Part shown: piece by piece, positions 1-12,900 of the stretch
Layout of the letters: each line of letters begins with the position of its first letter
Position numbering within the stretch: position 1 is the first letter of the stretch
Origin: Nectonema munidae
Taxonomy: Eukaryota; Nematomorpha; Nectonematoida; Nectonematidae
Direction: 5' to 3'
NCBI GenBank assembly: GCA_030549495.1
Contig: JAUIRK010000183.1
Coordinates: 145,917 to 209,916 of the forward strand
Length of the DNA: 64,000 bases
Notes under the pieces: model-generated
What the model was told of the DNA's origin: nothing
Seen by the model: the letters and a program-made list of their open reading frames with translations, nothing else
Databases searched by the model: none
Translations under genes and position numbers: made by a program

Positions 1-1939
1 TGTTCCTTTTTAACTCTATATATGCCTAGCTATTTTGAAATTTCTCAGTGCCGAGAGAGAGGGGGTGTTTTAAACCCCCTTTTCCTCATTTCCTTTTTTT
101 TATTTAAAACTGTGAATATAAACAAACTATTTATTGCAAATGTGATAAATTTATTTGTTTTGCAACTTGGTTTTCATTAATTTTATCAAGCCTAAAAAAT
201 ATACTTTGTTTACGAACTCAACACCTAGTTTATCGAAGTTGATATTATGCATTCTCTTTTTGCGTGAAAACAGCCATGGCCTTACTCTTTGAAGAATTAA
301 CTTTAAAAATTTTTAACCTCTACCAATTTATAACTAAAGAGATTAATTAAGTATAATTAATCAGATATATTATAAATATCATTAAGACTTTGTCAAATTT
401 TTTTAGGAAAACGTACATGAAAGGGAAATCATATATTTATGAGTTAATTTATAATTAATATACTATAAGTTCAGAAATATATGTAAAGTGTGTTATTTTT
501 GCGTTTATATTTGTGTTGTGATGTCCATTTGTGCAGTGCCTGAAGAAAATTACATCTAGGCAAGTCTGGCGTCCAATGAAAAAAGTGATGAGAAAATTAC
601 AGCAACGCAAGACTCACGACAAATGTGTGTAGAAAAGCGGTAGTAAGATCACAAGAATATAAAATGTAGCATTCTTCTCCATGTATCATCATTCTCCGTT
701 TACGAAACTACTTACAATGAATTGACAGGCATTCTTTTCCACTTATATTTTTTGTTCCATCAGCTTTCAATGACAGATTGTTGAGTGATTGATTTCAAGT
801 ATTATTTTTTATAGAACAAAACTTTTTAAAGATGCAACTATTTCATTTTGTATTTTTGGTGACAAATAAGTGGAGTTTTTTGGAATGGAAACTGCGATCC
901 TAAATTTTTCTGATAAAAATGAATCATTAGATAATAAAATCATCAGTTAATATATTTCATTTATCCATATATTTAATTTCTATTTTGAGAATTTCAAAGA
1001 TAAAAATAGTACATCAAACTTTCTCAATATTAAAACTTCACTTTTGGGCATAACTTACATTAATATTATTCGCATCACCCGATATATCGACTTCTTCAGA
1101 TGTTATCAAAAAAAATTATGTTGATAAATATGCTTTTAACAGAATTTTTTATAAAAAAATAATTTCAAAACGGTGAATATGTTAAACTTTGTGTTGAAAT
1201 AACATGCAGTGAAAAGAGTTTTTTTTGACTATTTTGTGCTATATTTTTATAATGTTCATCAAATTAAATTAACTAAATTTTACAATTGATAAATTTACTT
1301 TATTTTTATATCTGATTTAACTATGAATTTTAAAGATTTTCCTAATTTTCAAATTTAAATAACCTAGTTAAAACAACTAACTGATCGACATCTTCATTAA
1401 TGCAACTTTTTGTTTTGACAATGTGATATGAAGGATCTTTATAGAATTACTGTATATTTTGATCAAAATGAGGACTGATATTGTTTGAAATTCAGTTTCT
1501 TACATTTTGAAGACAGTTCGAACTCATTTTTTCGTGAACTGTATAATTGAAACTTCCGTTGATACTGTCTGCCTCACAGTCATATCACAGGATAATAAGC
1601 GCATATCATAGGAGCATATGGTGATGATGAAAAATGAGCTGACATTCAAGCAATTGTAGTCCGGAATATTTTAATGGCAATATATTATTTAATGGTTGTG
1701 AAGAATTACAACTTGTTGTGATTTCTGAGTGTAGTGTAGAATAGTTTGAAAGGGGGCAAATTTTTTTTTTCGGGGGGGGGGGGGGGGGGTACGCCCCTGA
1801 GTAGACTCTTTGCCTTCAGACTACATTCACTCATATAAAACTATCCAACCTTCAGTTATTTGTTTTCATTTGTTTTCTCTATGAATCAAATATCTTTTCA
1901 TCAATTCCTGTAATGTGATTGGTAGACTGCTTTATTTTC
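1..1939. other. Non-coding, AT-rich; one MITE-like end near 1799
   Basis: I see no gene here. A G-run (about 1772-1789) followed by TACGCCCCTG ending at 1799 is the inverted form of a CAGGGGCGTA terminus typical of hAT-type MITEs. No partner end or target duplication is visible. Confidence 0.5.
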
Positions 1940-2233
1940 AAATGAAAAGCCTATTCCACCCCAAACAATTTTGGATTTTTTTAAACTAGTGTATATTCTG
2001 CAAATTTAATTAAAATATTTTCGCTGGAAGTATATTATTTAAATTCACCAAATTTGTAAAAAAATATAAAGTAGTCTTATAAATTTAGGACTTTATGTAT
2101 GCGCTGAATACACTCTATTTTAAAGGATTGCTTGAATATTTGGTCTCCCGTGGTATTTTCAGACCACTAATTTTGAAAATTGAAACAAAAATATTTCGCC
2201 CGCCCCCAATAATTTCGAGGATGTTTGCCCCTG
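1940..2233 (-). mobile_element. hAT-type MITE, second copy of the 50.1-kb family
   Basis: This is the reverse complement of the element at 50084-50398. Shared internal blocks include AAACTAGTGTATAT, GGAAGTAT, GGTCTCCCGTGGTATTT and the terminal GGATGTTTGCCCCTG (GGATGTGCGCCCCTG in the other copy). The left end is eroded. The 72-codon reading frame inside is not a gene. Confidence 0.75.
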
Positions 2234-2329
2234 TGTTCAATATATATGTATACGCGGCAAATATGTGTGTAAAACATTTTTCTTTTTGCTATAATTTTTC
2301 CACAATATTATGAAATTATTGAATCTCGC

Positions 2330-2640
2330 TAAAACCTGTCATATTTGTCACTTTTAGTTTATAGGTAAATAAAATAACAAAAATAAGGCAAAACTTAGCA
2401 GTGGGCCCCGCGCTTCTCATTTTTGATTTTGATGATATATTGTAAGATTTTGCTAAAACGCAAGGTTCGCAAAGTAAAGTTACTTTGATCGTCATTTTGT
2501 GTTGATGAAAAAGTAATAAAACAAATCCCTTTTCTTTTTTCAAAATCTTATTTCTCACTTTAAATCTTTTTTCCTACCCACACTGGGCCCCGCGCAATCC
2601 ATTTTGCATAGGGCCCCGCGAACACTAGGGCCGGCCCTGT
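2330..2640. mobile_element. hAT-like terminus with GGGCCGGCCC end
   Basis: The sequence ends CTAGGGCCGGCCCTG at 2639, read inward as CAGGGCCGGCCCTAG, a common hAT-type terminus. Two nearby GGGCCCCGCG blocks (about 2403 and 2585) belong to the same repeat. The left end is not resolved. Confidence 0.5.
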
Positions 2641-3439
2641 GTGTGATGAATATTACAAAGGATTAATATAATTAAAAAACGCTTACCGAATCAACATAGC
2701 CATCTTTCAAATTCTTGGTGTGAAGAAATTGCTTCATAAGTACGTGTATAAAATTTTTATTAAACTGACTAGATTTACAGAGAGAGAGAGAGAGAAAGAA
2801 ATGATTTGTTATAAATAATTTAAATTTGGTAATAATAATAATAATAAATTTTAACCATGCGTGTGCTCCGCACGCAAAAATGTAAATATTATATGTACAA
2901 AATTTCACAAAATATCCATTTGTATCATAAAATTTTTCCAAAATACTCTTATTTCTTTTTTGCGAAGGAAGTTGCGTAAAAAAACATTTTTGATGGTGAT
3001 GATGAAGAAATTATTTGGAAAACCTTTTCAGCACCCCCATGGAATCAAGCGATGGTGTATTCATTCGCGCATGCACACACATTCATATAACAAGATTATT
3101 ATTATTCATGCGTTTCTTCGTAAAAAATATAAACGAAAAAGCAGTTAAAAATGTGTAAAAATATCATAAGAAATCATTTGGCTTGAATGAATGATTATAC
3201 TTTCATTCATACTTTCGTTATAAAAAAATAATAATAATATAAACATATGGGCACATTTCTCTCACAACGATTTGCCAGGATACAGTAGTGAGTTAGAAAT
3301 GTAAATGGCCTTTTGAATGTGTGGTATATGTGAATTTTACGAAGATGTAAGTACAAACATACGAATTATCAAGAATCAACTTTGACACACATACACACAC
3401 AAAGTATTGAAGGATAAACGAAACAAGATACTCAGGATA
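2641..3439. other. 3' flank of the RBM24-like gene with simple repeats
   Basis: Contains an (AG)n run near 2778-2797, a (TAA)n run near 2829-2846 and otherwise AT-rich sequence. It must include the 3' UTR of the minus-strand gene. I cannot place a convincing polyadenylation site. Confidence 0.5.
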
Positions 3440-3903
3440 TCAAGTAGTTCCGTTGACGTCATGAAACACATGTGGTATGGCGTAAATGTATTGGAAAGGA
3501 GAAGGCGAATTGGCAAGACTCGTAAACATGGGGTGACTTATTCCTGAGTGCATTTGTGCATGATGAATGTTGGTGTTACCGCTTATAATGTTCGCGTTTT
3601 GGTGATGAGTGGCGTAAGTTTCCATGGCGTTTATCACAGAAGAAGATGCAGTAGGAGATGGTTGCAAGGTGGGGAAAAATGCGAGGCCATTCGTAGCTAA
3701 ATTGTTTCCATAGGTTATTGAAGATGTTCCGGGAGTTGGCGAAGAATGACTACTCACTTTGGAAGATAGGTTGTTGTTTGAGAGGTTTACCAGAGCTGTA
3801 GGAGATACCGGAGACTGCAAAAGGAAATTGTGACTCAACGGAATTTGAGTAGGAGATGACATATGGGAGGGAGAGATAGGCGAAAGGATTATTGGAGGAT
3901 AGA
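3440..3903 (-). CDS. rbm24: RBM24-like exon 3 (C-terminal tail and stop)
   Basis: Of two stacked AGs after a T-rich tract, the second (ATTCAGAG/TC) supplies two bases that complete the phase-1 codon and keep the frame open for the whole exon. It encodes a Ser/Pro/Asn/His-rich tail ending FHDVNGTT and TGA. The tail has no recognisable domain, as is usual for the divergent C-termini of this family. Confidence 0.78.
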
Positions 3904-6900
3904 CTCTGAATACAAAAAAGTATACACGTTTGAACTGTAAATGCTTAACAAATGATTACATTTTTAAAATAATGTATGAAGTCTGAGGGTTGTTTATATA
4001 ATGTTAATCCAAAATGAGAGGCATTTAAAACGCAAAGCAACTTTCGATAGAACTGAATAGTATTATAGGCAAATATAAGGACATTTTGAATCCGATAATT
4101 GCGACAATTCAAAAATAAATTTCCTTAAACATTAAAAATCATTGTGAAAAGCCGGTTTGCGGAGTTCAAACAAGAGATGAGAAACGAAGTGTCGTAGTCG
4201 GTTATTTATAACTAATGTGTGCTTGGAGTCATAGTTTTGTATGTGCTTCTAGTTGGACTAAGAACTCCGCCCCAGCTGAAAAGTATTAAAAATAATGTTT
4301 TATTGGCCCACTGGCCAGTCGGTTCAATTGTTGTGAGACTAATAGACGGTTTTGCGCAAAAAATTATTTCTGAAGCTATGCACGTGATATGAAAACACCA
4401 CACGATACCTTTACCTATAGACACAACTAAATAAGAATTTTTTGATATACACAAAAATATATAGCTTGTGCCGTATGTATAACAATGTTAAGGAATCTCC
4501 TTTTTAACCTAAAGGTAAAGGTACCGTGGGGTGTTTTCATCGAAAAGGCACAATTGCGCCGCTTGTATCGAAATATGAAGAAAGTAGGCTTGATGCGGGA
4601 TCGAACCCAAGAACTTGAGTTATCGAAAACCAGTATCTAACCAACCTTACTCACGCCCCTGAAAAGAAACTGACCATTTTTCATATTAATTAAATTAAAA
4701 ATTAATGAGAAGGGAAGACAAAAATTTTGTAATTCAAAACAATTTTTATTTGAATTACATATAAAACGAATAAAACTTGATATTTTGAAAAAAAATGTTT
4801 CCCTTTTTTTCTGGAGTAAAAAAAATCCATCTTCTATTTTCTCATTTTCACATATGGTGAATTATAAAAAGGTTGGAAGTTACAAAAATTTAGAATAATT
4901 TTCCTTTAATCAAATCGATCCCAGAAAAAGCCGGACTACGTTAAATACTGTAAATGAAGAAAACTTTGGCGAAAGTTAAATTTTGGCGATTAGCAAGTTA
5001 AAAAAAGTTCGCGTAGTGTTCTTTTCGTGAGCAATCACATATGTTCAAAATTATCTTCATATGTTATACTTATTTCTCTCTGCACGAGTTTCACATTAAT
5101 GTATTCGTGAAAATACGCATATTCGAAAATAAGAATAAGGAAAAATCGCGTACTCTATTTAAAGATGACAATGATGTTTTTTAATATTCTCCCAAATTTC
5201 TCAATAAAGCCTTAGAAGCGGAAGATAATCTTCACATATGGTCCTTTGTACGAAGTTTACGTGAAGATGAATCAACCACGATTTCAATAATAATAATAAT
5301 AATAAGAATATTCGGGGACATAAAGAGAGAAGGTATATGTAGTAATATTGTGAAGAAAAGAATTACAAGTTTTGGTTGAACATTCCAGAATTTGGATAAT
5401 TCAGAGACAGTTGCGAATTGCTCAAATCTGAAATGAAAGGAATAAAGTGGATTTAGAAAGGAACGGCCATTTTAAAGTCACATTCACGGTTTAGAGATGT
5501 TTGATTGACAGTTAATTTTTAACTTTGCGCCTGTCAAAAGTTTGACATTGCTCCTCAACTCTTTTCTGACTTATTACAATCTAAATCGGTTAGAGGAAAA
5601 ATATTTCACAGTTGTTTTGTTTTTATACAAATTATATAATCCATTTCTTATTCTTTTCAATTATGATGTTGGAATGAAGATTCTACAAATGCAAAAGCTT
5701 AATAATTCTGTCTGATATTTCGTTCTGACACTAAATTCTAAACTTTTCAAGTGTCTAACTGACAACTGTCAATCATTTTAATCTTATACCAGAACTGTGA
5801 AAATTAAAAAATTCCCTTAATTATAGGCTTATATAGTATTAAATTATAAAAATGAATTTATATACAAAAAATCCATCTTAAAATCAATAATTTGAATATG
5901 TATATTGTATATATAAAGAAAGCGCCATATTCAAACGATGAAAAGAATAAAAAAAACTCTAAAATTCTATTTGATTTTGAAATTTTGTGAAAATTGTTTC
6001 AAAAAAGAAAAAAGTGACAGGATATTTTTTGATTATTATTATTATTATTATAGAGTATAGATCTTGTTTGATGCAAATTTTTTAGCTTCTTTAAATTTAC
6101 CTATACCTTATATATTTGATTGTATTTATTTATTTTTTTGTGGGATGTTTTCATCGAGAAAGCACAATTGCGCCGCTTGTATAGAACTATAAGAAAGTAG
6201 GCTTGTTGCGGGATCGAACCTAAGACCTTGAGTTATCGAAACCCAGTACCTAACCAACCTTACTCACGACCCCTTTTTCAGTTTTAAGGTATTTCTTAAT
6301 TCTCATTTTATATATCCTTGATAATATTGTATACTATTTTACATCTTCATTTCTTAGACATAATTATGTCTTAGATAAAAGTTTATCATATTTTAATAAA
6401 ACTCAAACTAATTTTTTTGTATCCAACACCAATAATAAAAATGTGAAAAAAAGGACGAATACAAAGCGCCACTATAAAAAGAAAAAAAGACTCGGATGGG
6501 TGTAGGCGGAGTTGTAATGGAGGGCGCAACTTACTATTCAGAAGAGACAAACGCGGTTTGGCTCCAATGTATGCGAGATTCACATTGGCCTTTCGTCCAT
6601 CAATCATCGGATTTGCCTCTTTCACAGCTTCCTCAGCCGAAACTTGTTCTTTCATCGTGACCTAAACATTGCTCATTTCATTCATACATCCTTTCATTCC
6701 GTGACTCCAGTTTTAGTGGACGGACATTTAGTTGAACGTACGCTTGGTCCACTAACGGATTTAGAGCGGGTGATTTAGTTTGTTGGTAGTTATTTACGTG
6801 GTTAGATCACTATGTAAGACTAATTACATGAATTTATTCATTAAAAAATTTAAATTAGTTGGAAACGTATTTGGATTTGTAGTGAGATAGTCTACAGGAA

Positions 6901-9900
6901 AAATTCTCTTCTGGCAAAAGGTTAGGAGGTCATTCTTACTTGGTAAGACATTATTTATATAGAACTGATCAACTTAGAATGAATTCACTTGAGTCATTGC
7001 AGAAACACTTTTTGCATGTTGCAATCATTAATTACGCAATAATTTCGTTTTGGTGAAAAGTCCTATGGCAAATGGGCAGTGAGACGAAAAGCTTTAGATT
7101 CATATAAATGAAAAAAAACAATAAAAAGAGGCCAAGAATAAAACTCAATATTTTAATCTTAGGAATGATAGATGACCTTTATTTTCTAGCTTCAACTTCT
7201 CCTTTTCACAATATTCCGACTCGTCCTGCAATCAATAAATCTGGCAAACTCGATATCGAAAATCGATAGAATTGCCTGATAGGCGCATAATAGCCAGATG
7301 TGCTTTAGAATTTCCGCAACTTCACTTTTTGCTCTATAAAATAAAGAGTAAGCACATAACTATAAATTGTATTCGTGCCTTTAACCCATTTACGACCAAT
7401 GTTCCTATTTTGGAACATAAGTAATTTCATCTTCGTCTGCTTTTTTCAATGACTTTGAATATAAATCGTCTGCATTTTTTTTAGATATCGTCTGCTTTGC
7501 TTGGTCTTAAATGGGTTAATTTGAAGATCAGTGGATTAGTTTGAGACTAGGTTGTGCTAAAGAGGAAGAAAAAATCTTTTTTTGGTAGTCATCGTTTTTT
7601 AGTTGTAAATACTATATGTAAGCAGTGGAGATGATGAAATATTGTAAAAAAAATAATTTGCATTGGATGTAGATTGTATGCATAAAAAGTAAATTTTATT
7701 AATTTTTGGAATCCTTCTGAATTTTTTTTTTTTAAATTGATATGTTCAACTAAATTTTATTGATGTCTAAAATGCATTTTTAGGGAAGCCTAATCAATCT
7801 TGTTTAATTATTATTATAAATAAATGTCCAGATACGAAAAAATTGTGTTATAATTTTAGTACTAATTAGCTCTCTATACATCCAAATAATGGGAAAAATG
7901 TTCAGAATGTAAAGAAAAAAGGGAGCAAGCAATTATTCTGAAAAACTTTCGTCGTCAAAGTTTTCAAACTATTTTCTTCACATTTGTGAAAGTACTTTTA
8001 GAGTCGGAGTCGCGAAATTTGTCCTATCATTATCTAACACTCCTCCTGTATATGTCGAGAACTTGTGGGGTTTGCAAAAACTAGCAAACAATTACTAACC
8101 AACTAACTTACAAGTAAATTTTTTAAAATCTTTTTTCGTTACTTTTTTTGTCAATTTTTTATATTATTTTTTTTCGTCAACATTTCTCTCCTCGTTTTCC
8201 AGGATCCCGAGTTTATTTTCGACATTTTTGTTTCCGCAAATATATTATAGATTCGCTAGATTTGATCAAGAAGTTAAATTTTTTGCAAAATAAATATAGT
8301 AATTTCTATTTTGAATTGAGTGAAGTAGCTGCTTCATATACCTATAATAGAATAATATATATACAATATAATAGAAGGGTAGGCCTGCCATATTGCAAAA
8401 TATAAACGAAGAATATAGTAAAAAGGAATATAATCCTTTCCTTACATCTACAGCGCAAAAGGCGTCCCCCTTTTCTTCTGGCTTGACTTAATAAAGATTT
8501 GTCCTACTATCCTATCATATTCATCGTTTATATAATAGCATATATATTTGGTTTTAAGCGTTTAAAATGAAATTATCGAAGAATCATTATACATTCTTTT
8601 CTTCTATACTTTCATTGAAAAAGTAGGCTTGAAGAGGAATCGAACCCAAAATTTTGAGTTGTATGAAAATTAGTATCTAAGCAACCTTCCTTACGCCCTT
8701 TGATATTAAATAAACTTCCTAATTAATAATGCTTCCATCGAGGTATGCAAATTTTTGGGTTATTTTTAATTAAATTTGAATTATCCCTCATCAAAGTCCG
8801 CTTCCTCATATAAGCTAGCATCAATCCATGACATTAAAAAAATATTATAGAAAAAGCGACCCAATTAAAAAGCAAAACATATGGAAATGTTGGCATTCAA
8901 TTTCCTTTGTATACAAGATTTTGAATCGAGTTAAGGAAAGTAGAAATTATGCATTTCTGTCAATATTCCTCCTACCTCTGGCGAATACAGAAGAAAATTT
9001 CAGCTGCAAACTTATTTATCACAAAAAGTGAGAGCTCAGCTCAGCGCCAGAAGAATTTATTGATCATTCCTCAGAAATTACTACAGTGTAACAAGAGATG
9101 GGGATTATAATTAATACCCTCATTCATATATAAAAAAAAGAACCCAGGAAATCATATTTTTTTATTTAAGGATAGGATGCCCACAAATGTCATTGCAACA
9201 AAAAATGCAAATATTTAGGAAAAAGACTTGGCTTGAGTTTATAATTTAACTAAAAAAAAATAAAAAAAGAGTTTTTTTTTTACATTTTTCCGACTATGCC
9301 CTTAAATTAATAGTTATAGGGAGTAGTTCTCGTTTTTTTTATATCAAATAGTATTATTAAATTATTTGAAATTGAAAAGATTTTGAAGAAAGTTCTTTAA
9401 TTTTACATTTTTAATAGTGATGGGTGGTCATTTCTTCAGCTACATTATGAACAAAGTTGGCATGTTTTAGTGAACACAAAAATCTATTATTTTAACTAAA
9501 ACACCTACATAATTCTTGTGATAAATTATTGCCTCATTTCTAATTCAACAACTGTACTTGTATTGTGATAATTACTGCTTCAGTTATCATTCAATTAATT
9601 GCTGTACTTGTAATACTTATTGCCTCAATTATTATTTAATTAACTAATCTACTTGTGATGATAAATGCCTCAACTATTCAATTTAAATAATACCTAGAAC
9701 AATCAATTAACACTTTGACTTTGTATATATATACCTGGTTCTATTTTACTTTCGTTATTGTAGCTTCATCTTTTCTGTGAAGTATTCAACTTACGTACCA
9801 TGTCAATTTGTTCGACTAGTGGACCGTTTCTTTATCTCCATCATGACCTCAAAGTTGTTTAAGGCCGATCGTCTTGATTTATACCCAACATCACCGAGAG

Positions 9901-12900
9901 CACCAAGAGAGTGGAGACACTGGCACACAAGTCTGGAGAATTTTATACCCGAGTGTGGTAACGATGCCCCAGACAAGCAGCTAAGAACACTAATGAACTG
10001 CGTTTCTTTCACAATATATGAGCACGTAGAAGAATGCAGCACAAACTATGACGAAGCGATGAACACTCTTTCTCGAATATTTGACAAGAAGCCCAACGAA
10101 ATATCTGCACGTCACTTACTTGCTACGAGACGACAAGGTCAGGGAGAGACGTTGGAGCAGTACATGCAAGGCCTTGTCAATTTAGCAAAGGAGATAGAAT
10201 TTAAAAATGTTACCGCGCAAGAATATCGCGAGGATCTCACAAGGGACGCGTTCATCAATGGCATTTCATCATCTTTGATTAGACAAAGGTTGTTGGAAAA
10301 CAAAACTCTCGACTTGAGAAACGCCTTTGACAATGCACTCGCACTCGACAGAGCACAACAAAACGCCACAAAGTAAGTATCGGATCAAAACTTTGGAGCG
10401 GCGGTCTCAATTGGACATGGTGACAAAAGCGCATCTCCCCAAAATCATATCCAAGAAGCGTCCACTTCTTCAGAACATCTCGATTCGGTTGTGACGAATC
10501 AAAACAAAAAGAAGTGCTTCTTTTGTGGCGGTCAACTACACAACAGATCGACGTGTCCCGCTAAAGATGCGACCTGCTACTCATGCAAGAAAATCGGTCA
10601 CTACTCAAAGGTGTGTCGTTCAAAGAATAATAACAACAGGTCGTTAACAGCAGTTAACGTTAATAAAGCTGCTGAGATCATTGCCGCGTTCCCAAGATCG
10701 CTTTCAACGGCAATTTCAGTCATTTACATCAAAGGCCGTCTACTTCACGCCTTATACGATTCAGGAAGTTCCGAAAGCTACATAAACAGCGATACTGTCA
10801 AAAGACTTAAACTTCCTCTCAGTGAATGTAGAAGAGCAATTTCAATGGCTTTATCCGACATGCATACCCGTGTTGACAAAGAATGTTGTGTTTAAGTAGA
10901 AGCCAATGAATGGTCAGCATTATCATTCGATTAGACTGGGTGTGATGGATAAACTTTGTTGTACAAATTGGGCCAAGATTTTCAGCACATGGACAATAAA
11001 TTCATTGTAGAATATGGAGGATATGAAGCTGATCTGGTTATTGATGGGAAGATGAGCGTATGCTCTGTCAATCAAGCAATCACTCAAACCCCATATTTGT
11101 TCTCGAACCTTACTAAACATTGCCGCCCCATCGCAGAGAAATCAAGAAGATGCAGCAGCGAAGACCACAAATTCATTAATGAAGAAATCAATAAACTGCT
11201 GTCAGAAGGAATCATACAAAAAAGTTCCTCCCCGTGGAGAGCGCAGATCGTCATTGCCAAAAACAACTCAAAAAGACGACTTTGCATTGACTACTCGCGA
11301 ACGATAAACAGATTTACCGAGCTGGACAGTTATCCACTCCCGAAAATAGACGACATGATTAATAAGTTGGCGAATTACAAAGTGTTTTCGACTTTCGATC
11401 TTACGAACGCGTACCACCAAATACCTTTGAATCAAAGCGAGTTCAAATACACTGGTTTTGAAGCGAACAATCGGCTTTATGAATTTACACGAATCCCCTT
11501 TGGCGTAACAAACGATGTAGCTGCCTTTCAAAGAATAATGGACACAATTGTTGAAGAGGATAAACTGCAGGATACTTATCCCTACCTCGACAATATCAAC
11601 ATCGCTGGAGATGATCATGCTTCACATAACAATAATGTTGAACATTTCCTAAATGCGATTCGCAGAAGAAACTTGACCCTAAATGAGTTAAAAACGGTCA
11701 AGTCGGTCAACCAGTTATGTGTCCTGGGATATCTTGTGGGTAACAATCAAATTTAGCATGATCCCTAACAGTTGCGCCCTCTAAAAGAACTTCCTGTTCC
11801 TACAAGCACGGCTTCACTTCGTCGCGCCAGCTTATTACGCCAAGTGGTTGCCTTGATTTTCTGATAAAGTCAAACCCCTCGTCGATTCACGTTACTTTCC
11901 TTTATCGAAAATTGCCGTAACCGCCTTCGAGATTTTGAAAAAGGATTTGGAGAAAGCGAGCCTAAAATCAGTGAACGAAGAAAAATCATTTGTGATAGAA
12001 TGCGATGCTTCTGAAATAGCTATTTCAGCTACACTTAATCAAGAAGGTAGGCGCGTTGCGTTCATGTCTCGTACATTGCAAGGGAGCGAGAAATTATATC
12101 CATCAGTCGAGAAGGAGGCATTATCGATCGTGGAAGCTGTCAGAAAGTTGGCCCACTTATTAGCTCGCCGTCCCTTTGAATTGGTAACGGATCAGCGGTC
12201 CGTCGCGTTTATGTTCGATGACGGGAAACGAACGAAGATAAAAAATAACAAAATTCTTAGCTCGCGACTGGAACTTGCACCATTCAAGTATTCAATCAAA
12301 TACAGACCAGGACTGGATAATGTTGCACCTGACGCGTTCACTCGAATGCATTGCTCTTCTCTGCCAAACAAGACGAAATTGGAAGATATACATGCCAGCC
12401 TTTGCCACCCCTGTGTTACAAAACTCTTGCATTTCATTCACCAACGAAACCTACCTTTCTCAACTGAAGATGTCAAAGAAGTTTGTTCATTCTGTCGCCT
12501 GTGCGCCGAGCTCAAGCCCCGATTTCCTAAAACCAACAATGGCACACTGATTAAGGCAACGCACCCCATGGAAAGACTGAGCATTGACTTCAAAGGTCCT
12601 GTGCCATCCTCGTCAAATCGACGTTACGTGTTTACCGTGGTAGATGAATTTTCACGCTTTCCTTTCATCTTCGCTTGTTCTAGTATGGATGCGGCAACAA
12701 CAATAAGATGCCTGGATCAGATCTTTACACTTTGCGGCTTTCCAGCGTACATTCATTCTGACAATGCACAGGTCTTTCACTCACAAGAACTTAAGCCGTA
12801 CCTGAACATGAGAGGTATAGCCACCAGTAACTCCACCCCCTATCATCCGATAGGTAATGGACAAGCGGAAAGGTACAATGGGATAATTTGGAAGTCCATT

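Larger units (their letters stand above)
3904..6534 (-). other. rbm24: Intron 2 of the RBM24-like gene
   Basis: GT-AG intron of 2.6 kb. It contains a dispersed repeat (4015-4383), two SINEs (4513-4660 and 6139-6274), a run of ATA triplets near 5288, TTA triplets near 6035, and a stretch bounded by TGATTGACAGTT-like inverted sequences (about 5495-5780) that may be an old MITE. Confidence 0.75.
6662..9537 (-). other. rbm24: Intron 1 of the RBM24-like gene, part proximal to exon 2
   Basis: AT-rich intronic sequence with a piggyBac-type MITE (7385-7515) and a partial SINE (about 8619-8700). The short reading frames at 8148-8405 and 8828-9031 match no family and have no splice support. Confidence 0.75.

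Noticed and set aside
2095-2313. 72-codon frame
   Set aside because: Lies inside a hAT-type MITE copy.
9777-9842. Gag start at the GTG within the LTR
   Set aside because: Non-ATG start lying in LTR sequence; the ATG at 9843 follows the LTR and precedes the conserved gag region.
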